In this document: in pieces, positions 45,906 through 56,035 of the stretch
Layout: every line of letters begins with the position of its first letter
Numbering within the stretch: position 1 is the stretch's first letter
Origin: Cichorium intybus
Lineage: Eukaryota > Streptophyta > Magnoliopsida > Asterales > Asteraceae
Direction: 5' to 3'
DNA length: 64,000 bases
Assembly: GCA_023525715.1 (NCBI GenBank)
Contig: CM042017.1
Location: 81,187,357 to 81,251,356, forward strand
Program-made: the position numbers and the translations under genes
Notes under the pieces: model-generated
Told to the model about the DNA's origin: nothing
The model's database searches: none
What the model saw: the letters and a program-made list of their open reading frames with translations, nothing else

Positions 45906-48165
45906 CGAGGGAATTTGATCATAATAACAAAAATATATGCACAGTTGAAGACTTAACAAGATCAAATCATGAGTTCATACAAAATTCAAGCGAGGATCAT
46001 ACAATTCATAATCAGGATCATGCAGTTCATAGCAAATGCAGCAACTAAAATATGAATCTTTAAATCATACATTAGTTTGGTTGTAATGACCCAAACCAGA
46101 ATCCCTCTAATGATTCACACCCAAGAACACTAGAAAATCAGACGGGCAAAACTTCCTCTAGGTGAAGACATGATTCAAAAACCCTTGAAAAGAGTTATGG
46201 AAAATCGCCAAAGGAGACAGAGGGAGAAAGGGATGAAAATGGTGGCTCGGAGGAGTCCAAAAGGAGTGCTTAGGGTTTGATCCCTAAGCCTCCATTTATA
46301 CTGAAGGGCTCCTAGGGTTTCAAACTTAATGAGCGTCCTTACACTTCACCCCTGGACTTGTTTCCATTAATTAATCACAATCCAAGCCATGTAATTAATT
46401 CCTTTAAATTAAGGGTTAATGTCATCAAAACACAACCAACTATTGATTTTGGTTTTAAATGGCCATTAATATTTTTTTTAAGCATTCTAGGTCACTAAAC
46501 TTTCATTTTACCTATTAAAAAAGGGAACCAACATATTTTAGAAGGTTTTGGCTATGAGATGGCATCCATGTGGCATTTTGTTGACTAAAATGGTCCACGT
46601 GGCGGTAAAATGACATCCACGTGGATTTTTCTATTGAAACATCTTTTTTATGTAAAAGTTAATTTTGAATTTATTAATGTGGCTTCCTAAGGAAAATTTT
46701 ACGAACATTAACCCACCATTAAACCCCTTTCCAGCCATTGTTGCGTGAGGAAGGCCTGAACAAGAAAATGTTTCAGATCTATTTTGTGTTCGAAGATGAG
46801 AGTCACGCATGAGATTTCCTAAGGCTAGATGTAATATTTCGGTAAAAATCCGGGTTGGAGCTTACGATGGAGTTAGATGGGATTAGAGATCAGAGGAGGA
46901 ACCGATAAGGCATACCGGCGAGTAGCAGATAATGACGAACTTTCAGCCATGTCTCGTTTTGGCGATTTACTTGTGGAGGTATGTTTGATTGGGTGAATCA
47001 AACCAATGTATTTTGACTGAGTAAATCTGTAAGATAGTGACTAGGTGCTGTTGGAGATAAACACATGCAGAGGAGCGACGCTTGGTGAAGGGATGGGTTC
47101 ACAGTCGCCGGAAAATATTGTGGTGATCGAGGCTGGAATTGATCGTATATAAGGGTGACAACCGATTTATGCGATGAAGAACCCTAAGTTGTTGGAGAAC
47201 AAATCGACCATTAACACCAGGTAAGATACTCAAATTGGGCGACAAAAAACGCTAGCAATCTGGTTCAATTTGATGATATACTGGATCCGATGAAGAACCC
47301 TAACTTGAGTTTATACTTAATTTGATTATATGCTGGATCCGATGAATATTCGATTACAAAGTAATAATCTATTTAATGCCGGTTTTTATTTTAGGCATGC
47401 ATTCTTATGTAATTTGCCGGTGCAAGTTTAGTTTTTGATTTGATTCATTGCCTGAACTCCTTTTAACAGCTAATCGAAAGCTTTATCAAGAAATTAGACT
47501 AGGAAAAAATTAGCTCGAGAAAACTACAAATTGCATAAGATTAAGGATCTCATTGCACTTTCATACTAATAATAAATATTCAATTAGCAAAATATTCGAT
47601 GAAGAAACATTATAATTATTTTTCTTGGATCCACCTGCCTTCGCCTTTCATGATATAATTCTGGAAGTTTTTGGATGATTACCAAACCATCGTATGTACT
47701 TGGTAATGTTTCATCTGCATGTTTATCGAAAAGAATATTTATAATTTGTTTTTTTAAAGGGTTTGAAACACGTTTATAAATAATAAAGAGCTCAAGAGGT
47801 AGAATTTCGTGCTTATTAAAAAATATTTTTAATTAAAAAATCCATGTGGATGCCACGTCAGCACCACGTGGACCACCATAGTAAACCAATTGCCATATGG
47901 ATGCCACATCACATAGGCAACCTGCTAAAATGGGTTGTTTCCCTTTTTTAACAGGTAAAATGAAAGCTTAGTGACTTAAAATACCTAAAAAAAATTTTAG
48001 GGACCATTTGAAACCAAAACCAATAGTTGGCTGGGTTTTGATGACATTAACCCTTAAATTAATTCCAAAATAATTTATTAATTAATTACCAATTAGTTTC
48101 TAATTAATTTATCACAACATAAATTAATAAACTAATTATTCCCAATTAATTTCTGTCACTGTTTG
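45906..48165 (-). repeat. Third copia remnant: 5' LTR, split by a Mutator-type element
   Basis: LTR sequence to 46,412 and again from 48,054. AT-rich blocks such as TTAATTAATCACAATCC and AATTAATTCC resemble the copia 1 LTR at 3,640-3,720. A minus-strand TATA-like box (TATAAATGGAGG) lies near 46,288-46,299. The outer end was not identified with certainty. Confidence 0.55.
46413..48053. mobile_element. Mutator-type non-autonomous element (1,641 bp, long TIRs)
   Basis: Ends GGGTTAATGTCATCAAAAC and its inverse GTTTTGATGACATTAACCC. The terminal inverted repeats run for more than 160 bp (for example TTTCATTTTACCT and AGGTAAAATGAAA). TTAAATTAA flanks both ends (46,404-46,412 and 48,054-48,062), a 9-bp duplication as for Mutator-like elements. 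The interior (46.7-47.5 kb) is less AT-rich than the flank and could be captured host sequence, but no protein motif was recognised and no transposase is present. Confidence 0.85.
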
Positions 48166-49068
48166 TTTTTACTGGGAGGATCTTGAGTTAGTGGATTTCG
48201 AGTTGATGGATTTTGGTTTAAACCAACAAGTCTTTTCCCAATACATGTGGAAATACACGCCATATTTTCAATGATATTGGATGAGCAAAGAATAAATCTT
48301 CCATCTCGTTTGTCGACGCATTTGCACGACTCTAAAAAACATAGTCATTTTGGTGTAGAAATTTCATAACAACTTGCATGTAACTTTTACTTTTCCTCCT
48401 CTCTGTACGTCGAAGTTTTTCACCTGCATTGTAGATAGTTAAATAGTACCGAGAGTAGATAAATTATTTGCATTTTGTTTTTTTAATGCAGATAATATAT
48501 CTTTTGGCTTTACATTTTTATTCAACAAATCTTCAACTATTCGAGTTTCGTCATTACTCAATCGTCATGGATAATGATGACCTTCCAAATGTAATGATAG
48601 CAGATGATTATGTATATGACATATCATCTTTAACTTCCAACAATCATCTAATGGCAAATATTTACCTTGAACTCTAAATGGACAGTTTATTTTTTATGGC
48701 AAAATTTATTGTGGAGATTTGTGTACATAACCAAGAGAACGTTCCATCGAAATACAATATTATAGTGTTTCCTAAAGTTTTTAATAACGATAACATAACC
48801 AAAAGAACGTTCCATAGTTTGCACCCAATATATTAAGTGTTGACGAGATCTGAACACCTGAAAATGACATCTTTATTACAGATTTGTAACTTAATATTAA
48901 TATATCTTACTAAAAATATACGTTAATAACGTTAAAATTCATACCGTGTTGGTTTCAAAACTCGATGAGTCGTCAACGTAGTAATTACTTTCAGTCTGGT
49001 TTTCATTTCCATCACATTCAGTTACATTGATTTTGTGGACATTATTACACTAGATAACACATAAAAAA

Positions 49069-49070
<2 letters not shown>
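48166..49070. other. Unassigned stretch
   Basis: About 0.9 kb without a recognisable gene. A 69-codon open frame at 48,468-48,677 (plus) and an open minus-strand piece at about 48,945-49,050 with a possible GT donor have no familiar motif. These could be exon remnants; evidence is too thin to call a gene. Confidence 0.3.

Positions 49071-49119
<49 letters not shown>
49071..49119. repeat. (TA)n microsatellite, about 24 repeats
   Basis: Uninterrupted TA directly left of dispersed repeat R. Confidence 0.97.
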
Positions 49120-49124
<5 letters not shown>

Positions 49125-49127
<3 letters not shown>

Positions 49128-49485
49128 ATATAAAATAAAATAGAAATACAAGTTAAGTAGCACTAGGTTGGTATACTTCATAATTTGTTTGATTGTAGAA
49201 CGTATTAAATAGATCTTGACAATTCTCCATTCACATTAATTGTATAATGATTTTTTTTGTATTTATTTTTACTATCAGTTTATGTAGATGCAAACCATAA
49301 ATTGCTATTTATAGCAAATTTGACATTTGAAATAAATGCAACTTTTTTGTAATTATTGGTCACTATCTATTTCTAGTACCCACATCATTCATGCTTTTTA
49401 TCTCTAGGAATGATTGATGTTGATTTGTCACCATAAGCACATCCAATCAGGTGGCATAGTATGGTGTGTGTAGTCACATACATGA
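49125..49485. repeat. Dispersed repeat R, uninterrupted copy
   Basis: Second copy of the sequence at 33,875-34,102 plus 37,380-37,520. It lacks insertion B and supplies the unoccupied insertion site near 49,355-49,365. Confidence 0.8.
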
Positions 49486-49624
49486 AATGTGGCACGATTA
49501 TGTGAAATACTTTATTCTTTATAATATATGCATTTAAATTTGTTTTATTTTAATAAAAGTTTAGAATATTATCTAAATATCAAAATCTTTATTTTTTTAA
49601 GCCAAATAGATGCTAATAATATTC

Positions 49625-49630
<6 letters not shown>

Positions 49631-49711
<81 letters not shown>
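49631..49711. repeat. (TA)n microsatellite, about 40 repeats
   Basis: Uninterrupted TA over about 81 bp, followed by an imperfect TCTATATATA. Confidence 0.97.
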
Positions 49712-49713
<2 letters not shown>

Positions 49714-49979
49714 ATATATATAAACTGCAAATTCATAAATTCTATATATTAAAAACAGCCTAATCAAGATTGAAAACGTAATTTAGAAAAAATTAAAAGG
49801 TATATAATCAAAAAGCTCCAACAAAGAAAATAATTAAATTAACCGCATATATAAATATTATACTATGATTTTTATATTTATACTTTTAATAAAATATTAT
49901 TAAAGTCATATCTCCATTATTGTATGACACACATCAAATCAAATTCATTTTTACACAGAAATCTTAAAGAATAATGTAA

Positions 49980-50373
49980 TGTAGCCCTACAAACCTTCCG
50001 ATTATTGTTTAACAGGTCCCTAAAGTTTTTATTTGGTATTCTAGGGGATTAAACTATATATTTACCTGCTCCCCAAGTCCCTCTTACCGATACAAAATGT
50101 CAGAGGGACTTTATTAGCAGTTGAATGTCAAGTTTAAGCATCTGGATTACCAAACAAATATTAGGGACTTAAACAGTCATTGATGTTTTTTTTGTATTAT
50201 AAGGGCTTAAACTTCACATTCACCTATTATTCAAGCCCCATTACCTTTTATTACTGGTAATAGGGACTTGAATAGCATGTAAATATACAGTTTGAGCCTT
50301 TAGAAGACAAAAATAAAACATTAGGACCATTTAAACAAAAACCGAAAAGTTTGAAGGGTTACAGTGACATGGA
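49980..50373. mobile_element. Small inverted-repeat element (about 390 bp)
   Basis: The left end (TGTAGCCCTACAAACCTTCC then GTCCCTAAAGTTTTTATTTGG) is mirrored by the right end (GGACCATTTAAACAAAAACC then TTTGAAGGGTTACA). No coding capacity. The target duplication is not clear, so the superfamily is open. Confidence 0.6.
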
Positions 50374-51547
50374 AAGAAAAAACAATTATAATTTTAAAAT
50401 GATGATTACCTAATTATTAATTAATAATTACATTATGATTATACTTATTGATGAATATTTTGAAAGGTAATGATGAAGGAATCAATTAAGATTCCAATTG
50501 GGGTCCAACTAGATTAACTGATACACGAATTTATCGAGCCAATCGAGCCAATAAGAGAACCTTTCTCTAGTATACATGCATTTTAATATGGGAAGCCACA
50601 ATATATGTTCATTTATCTTAAAAGAACTTGATAATTGAAAGACGTATCACATCACACAGATCACATATGTGTCAAGCTCATACAACAATTCTCCTTATTT
50701 TTTCCATCAACGATGATTTGCGAAGAACACACAATATGGATATAATGCCTCCACATCTATGATTTTTAAGAAAAATGAAGCCCCTGGTCCATTTACAAAT
50801 GATCTCCATAATAAAAAGTCTCAATTTTTTAAAAAGTTATATATTATGAAACATTATTTTCATCTTTTTTTTTCTTTATCTTTGGTGGAAACCTCAAAAA
50901 CCATTATTTACATCATAGAATGATTTCGCAGTGTACCAATTACAACATATATGGTGTAAAAATTCCAAAAGTTAATTACTTTGTTAAATGCTATCTCTAA
51001 AATAACAGTTTATCTTATTATTTTTTTAGTTTATTGCTAAACCAACGCTGTTTTGGGTTTTCGATTTTCTTTGCTATTTCCTATGTAACAAAAATAAATA
51101 AAACAGTACCTAGAAGTCTAGGATTTTAAAATACTAAAAACTAAATACTCGATATTCCCAAATGATTTTTTCTTTAGTCTTCATTTTTCTTTTTTATTTC
51201 ATTTTCGTTTCTTTGCAAACATCTACAAAAACATGTGATGTAAGTGTACAACTACAAATTAAAAGAATGTACAAACATATTAAGCATAGTCTATAAGGAC
51301 AACACGCAAAAAGATGGGTCCTACTATACTTCTCCCCTAGTGGAGAGAGAATGTGATGATAAGATGTTTTCATTACTTTTTTTACTTATGATTGCAAGTT
51401 GATCGTTGAAATAGAATTATCCATCGTGCTCCATCACATATATTGGGTTCTCTATACTTTATCTTATTTCCTTAAAAAGATTTGAAATAAGTATAATTTA
51501 TCTTATTTCCTACTATACAATCGGGTCCTATTATACTATAAGCGTTG

Positions 51548-51549
<2 letters not shown>
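50374..51549. other. AT-rich intergenic stretch, nothing recognised
   Basis: No open frame of note and no repeat family identified over about 1.2 kb. Confidence 0.4.

Positions 51550-51601
<52 letters not shown>
51550..51601. repeat. (TA)n microsatellite, about 26 repeats
   Basis: Uninterrupted TA, 50 bp left of the copia derivative. Confidence 0.97.
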
Positions 51602-51603
<2 letters not shown>

Positions 51604-51650
51604 TTGTATAATTTAACTAAAAATGTTTCTTACACATTTCAAGAAAACAA

Positions 51651-52508
51651 TGTTGGATTAGGTGTCTAAGCCCATAACTATAATAGGTATATACTTCAAT
51701 TGATAGTAGCACAATCCCTTTTGGTTGCCCTTAGTAGTCCAAATGGTATTAAGGTTAATATATAGAGAGAGAAATAAATAGTTTATTAAATTATTATGTG
51801 ATGATAAAATAACTAGAAACTAGTTTGGAATTAATTATAATTAATTGGAATTAATTTTTGATTAATTAAAAGTGCAGGGGCTGAATTATAATTGTTCAAT
51901 AGTTGAGCAATGTATAATAGTGGGGAGATAATGTTGGACGGTTTTAAGGAAGTATCCTTATAGAAATCGCCAAATATACATGGTGGATAAAGGCCTTGAA
52001 TTTAAAGATAAAATGTTTATCCGATTTAAATTCAAATAAGGTTTATCTCTAAGATTTATCCTCAATCACCCTTGAGGCTATAAAAACCCTCCCCTGGAGC
52101 CTCAAAACATGTGCCAACTTCACAGTGATATTCTTCTAGAGTTTTTCTCTTATCTCTCAAGCAGAATCTATAATTATTCTCTAAGGTTTTATAGCGAGCT
52201 TTTATTAATAAGATAATTAAGATAACTAACCTAATTACTTGGACTTTTGGGTGTGAACCATTAGAGGCACGACACTTGTGGTGCTTGCTTCCAAGACATC
52301 TATAGGACAAGGAATAATTGTTATTTGTTATAATAACAATAAGGTATGTAATCCTTAACCATTTATGAATTTCGATTTTTATGCCTATGGTTTCTAAGGT
52401 TTCGTTTTTATGTTCTTAGTTATAGGTTTAATAGTGAACACATAGATCCTTTTTAGGTTGCATCTGAACTTAAGAGTTTGAGTTTGTTTATTTACCTAAA
52501 TCCTATCA
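51651..52508 (+). repeat. Copia derivative 5' LTR (858 bp)
   Basis: TG...CA ends. A TATA box lies in AGGCTATAAAAACCC at about 52,075-52,089. Differs from the 3' LTR by scattered substitutions and by lacking a 40-bp duplication. Confidence 0.95.
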
Positions 52509-52509
52509 G

Positions 52510-52521
52510 TGGTATCAGAGC
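52510..52521 (+). promoter_or_regulatory. Copia primer-binding site
   Basis: TGGTATCAGAGC, complementary to the initiator methionine tRNA 3' end, one base after the LTR. Confidence 0.95.
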
Positions 52522-53733
52522 TTTAGTTTGTTTTCTATTTAACAACTATAATTTTTGAATTGATCAATTAGGGTTTATAGAAAGTAAACCCTAAAGTCAA
52601 GAATTTCGACTTGGGCTAGGGTTTCTGAAACTCTAGCCTCCTCCCATTATTTTCGATTTTTATTAGGGTTTTTTAGGGTTTTCTTTTCTTTTTTTGGTAA
52701 TTATAATTAATTAGAAATTGGATAACTCCTATACCCTAATTTTTGAAAAATTAGAGGGTTAGGATTAGGATTAAATTATTTGATTAATTTAATTAGATAA
52801 TCATCATTTGATTTAGTTTATTTAATTGTTAATTAAAAGATTAATATTAAATCATTTTTAGTTTAATTTTAAATTTAAATTAATTGATTTAATTATCGAA
52901 AATTTAAAATAAATAAACCAACTATTTAAAAAAGTTTTAAAATACACCTTATATATTATTATTAATTTTTAATATTTATATGTATAAGAATCAGTCAGTC
53001 AAATCGTTAGTATGTCTCATTCACGAAGCTGATCTATAAGGGGGTATAAGGAAACTACTTATAAAATGGCGGTTGAATGGGTGTCCACTCTCACCCACCG
53101 CTTCCTTGATTATTGGAGGGTCGTTAGCAGAACGGATTTGATAGGACACTAAATCTCATTAAAAGTACTAGAACATTTTATTTAAAATCCTAAATCTAGA
53201 TACTTTATGAAAAATGTGAATTAATATGCTAACCCATGAAATTGCACATTACACTTTATAAGTCGTTAGTGGAGCGCGTGTGGTTTACCATCACACTAAT
53301 ATGGACTAATAAAGAGTCGTAATGGGTATCTCATAAATTATCATTGTTGATAGAGTGCGTGTGGTTCATCAGCACATCAATCGAGATGATAAATGACATT
53401 GAGGTTACCAAGCACATTTGCATGGTTATTCACATCTTGTTTGTGATCCTCGGTATCCCAGTCACAAATAGAATAGCATAATCCAATATTAAACATGCTA
53501 TTGAATAGTTTTAATGAATCTCAAAAGACCTAGGAATTTAACTTAATTTCATTTCTTTTCACGGTGAAATTGGTAAATTGTCATTTACCTACCTTTATAA
53601 AATTTACAATTAGATTACGACATCCATATTCTAAGTTGTGAATTATATAGTTGGGTCCTAAGCTTAATATTTATTTTTGGGTTAATATATTAATGATTAT
53701 TCTTATCTGATTAAAAATATCTTCCTTTTATAG

Positions 53734-54700
53734 ATGTCTACTTCTGTTGATGCTTCTGCTACCCCATCCACTTCACACAATAACCATAACTTCTCTTCGA
53801 TCCTTTCGCTCTGCTCAAATGTGACATTGGATGACACCAACTATAATGACTAAATGCGAAACGTCAAAATGGCTCTTAGATTCGAGGACAATGAATATGT
53901 TCTCGAGAAAGAGCTCATTGAAATTAATGAAGAAAAATCTACTCCTGAAGAACTAGCCTCCTACAATAAACATTGTGAAGAAGCAACCAAAGTGGCTTGC
54001 ATCATGGTCACAACTATGGTCCCTGAATTGCAGAGATTTTATGAGGACTATTGGCCGTATGAGATGAACAAGGACCTTATGGAAAAGTTCTACAAGCGAG
54101 CTCGTCAAGAAAAGTACGAGGTAGTCAAAGCCCTCATGGCATGCAATATGAAAGAGGGAGAGTGTGTATGTGGCCACGTGCAAAGAATGCAAAGATACGT
54201 GGAATGCCTTGTTAGGCTTAATGTGCATTTTGATGAGAAGTTGGCTATTGATATAGTCCTAAACTCCTTACCAAGTTGTTATGATCAGTTCATTCTGGCT
54301 TATCATTTGAACAACACTGAGACAACCTTCGCTTAATTGCACAACCTACTACAGACTGCTGAAGCAGGAATGAAGGGGAAGGGTTCAGCCTCCACTCCTG
54401 CCAGTACTCCCGTTCTAGTAATTGGACAAGGAAAGGGGAAGAAGAGGAAAGGTCCTCCAAAGCATAATTGGAAATGCAAGGCCTATGTCGGGTCATCTAG
54501 CAATGGCCGAAAGGGCAAGCCCAGTTCTGACATTCCTCACACCTCCAATCCCAAAGAGTACGATTGATTTTACTGCAACGAGAAAGGGCATTAGAAACGA
54601 AGCTGCCCAAAGTATCTGCAAGACATCAACGATGGCAAGGTGAAGCCGTCGTCTGTAGGTATATTCAGAAGTTATAATGGCAGTTATAGTTATAAGACTT
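53734..54700 (+). pseudogene. Copia gag with zinc knuckle, four in-frame stops
   Basis: Starts at the ATG at 53,734 (MSTSVDASATPSTSHNNHN). Gag blocks include MRNVKMALRF, VACIMVTTMVPELQRFY, YWPYEMNKDLMEKFYKRAR and MQRYVECLVRLNVHF, then a K/G-rich linker and a knuckle FYCNEKGH-KRSCPKY. Stops: TAA at 53,851 where copia 1 has Trp; TAA at 54,334 where it has Gln (CAA); TGA and TAG at the first Cys and the Trp positions of the knuckle. Apart from these the frame is kept for about 300 codons. After DGKVKPS the sequence leads straight to the 3' LTR, so pol is missing. Confidence 0.9.
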
Positions 54701-54715
54701 ATCCAAGCGGGAGAC

Positions 54716-55611
54716 TGTTGGATTAGGTGTCTAAGCCCATAACTATAATTGGTATATACTTCAATTGATAGTAGCACAGTCCTTTTGGGTTGCCCTCGGT
54801 AGTCTAAATGGTATTGAGGTTAATAGAGAGAGAGAGAAATAAGTAGTTTATTAATTTATTATGTGATGATAAATTAATTAGAAACTAGTTTGGAATTAAT
54901 TAGAACTAATTAGAATTAATTTGGGATTAATTAAAAGTGCAGGGGTTGAATTGAAATTGTTCAATAGTTGAGCAATGGATAATAGTGGGGAGATAATGTT
55001 GGACGATTTTAAGGAATTATCCTTATAAAAATCGTCAAATATACATGGTGGATAAAGGCCTTGAATTTAAAGATAAAAAGTTTATCCGGTTTAAATTCAA
55101 ATAAGACTTATCTTTAAGGTTTATCCTTAATCACCCTTTAGGCTATAAAAACTTTAAGGTTTATCCTTAATCACCCTTTAGGCTATAAAAACCCTCCCCT
55201 GGAGCCTCAAAACCTGCGCCAACTTCACAGTGATATTCCTCTGGAGTTTTTTTTCTTCTCACTCAAGCAGAATCTATAATCACTCTTAAAGGTTTTATAA
55301 CGAACTTTTATTTATAAGATAATTAACCTAATTACTTTGACTTTTAGGTGTAAACCATTAGATGCACGACACTTGTGGTGCTTGTGGTGCTTGCTTCCAA
55401 GAGATCTATAGTACAATAAATAATTGTTATTTGCTATAATAACAATAAGGTATGTAATCATTAACCATTTATGAATTTCGATTTTTATGCCCAGGGTTTA
55501 TAGGGTTTCTTTTTGATGTTCTTAGTTATAAGTTCAATAGTGAAAACATAGATCCTTTTAGGTTGCATGAAGTTAAGAGTTTGAGTTTATTTGTTTACCT
55601 AAATCCTATCA
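54716..55611 (+). repeat. Copia derivative 3' LTR (896 bp) with duplicated TATA box
   Basis: Preceded by the purine-rich AAGCGGGAGAC. A 40-bp unit (TTTAAGGTTTATCC through GGCTATAAAAAC) occurs twice in tandem at about 55,112-55,191, so the LTR has two TATA boxes where the 5' LTR has one. This explains most of the length difference. Confidence 0.93.
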
Positions 55612-55616
55612 AACAA

Positions 55617-55880
55617 TTCATTAGATAATTTACCACTTGCAAAATATGATAGACCAATCTATAATTTATTAGAAAGTTGTACACATCTCAAAAAAAGAAA
55701 AAAATAATTCTATATTCTTTTGTAACTTGTAAGTAACATTATTTTTTACACATTTCAATAAAATAATTTATCAAATAATTTACCACTTGCAAATATGATA
55801 CACCAATTCATTTTATTACAAAGTTGTACACATTTCTAAAAAATGTTATCTTCTTTTGTAACTTGCAATTTTAAAAACTA
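55617..55880. repeat. Two-copy repeat, about 120 bp, also present left of the copia derivative
   Basis: Units share GATAATTTACCACTTGCAAA, AAAGTTGTACACATTTC and TCTTTTGTAACTTG. The part left of the element (51,602-51,650) is the continuation of the same unit, showing the copia derivative inserted in it. Confidence 0.6.
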
Positions 55881-56035
55881 TGTCATCCATTATAAATACC
55901 CAATACTACTAATTTACAAAGATTACAACTATCAACTTATAAATTTCAAATGCTACTCCTTCACTATCACTTTTATCCATATCTTGAAAAATTTTCAAGT
56001 ATTAATCTTGTTATAATATACTTAATCACCATATA

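Larger units (their letters stand above)
51651..55611 (+). mobile_element. Complete copia derivative with two LTRs and gag but no pol (3,961 bp)
   Basis: LTRs at 51,651-52,508 and 54,716-55,611, both starting TGTTGGATTAGG and ending AATCCTATCA. AACAA flanks both sides (51,646-51,650 and 55,612-55,616). A primer-binding site follows the first LTR after one base. The internal part holds the leader, gag and a zinc knuckle and then passes directly to the second LTR. Protease, integrase, RT and RNaseH are absent, so it would have moved with enzymes from a related autonomous copy such as the one at the window start. Confidence 0.95.

Noticed and set aside
46690..47560. A host gene inside the Mutator-type element
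   Set aside because: No splice-consistent open frame or motif was found; kept only as a possible captured fragment.
48468..49050. Possible two-exon gene
   Set aside because: Open pieces lie on opposite strands, are short and show no family signature.
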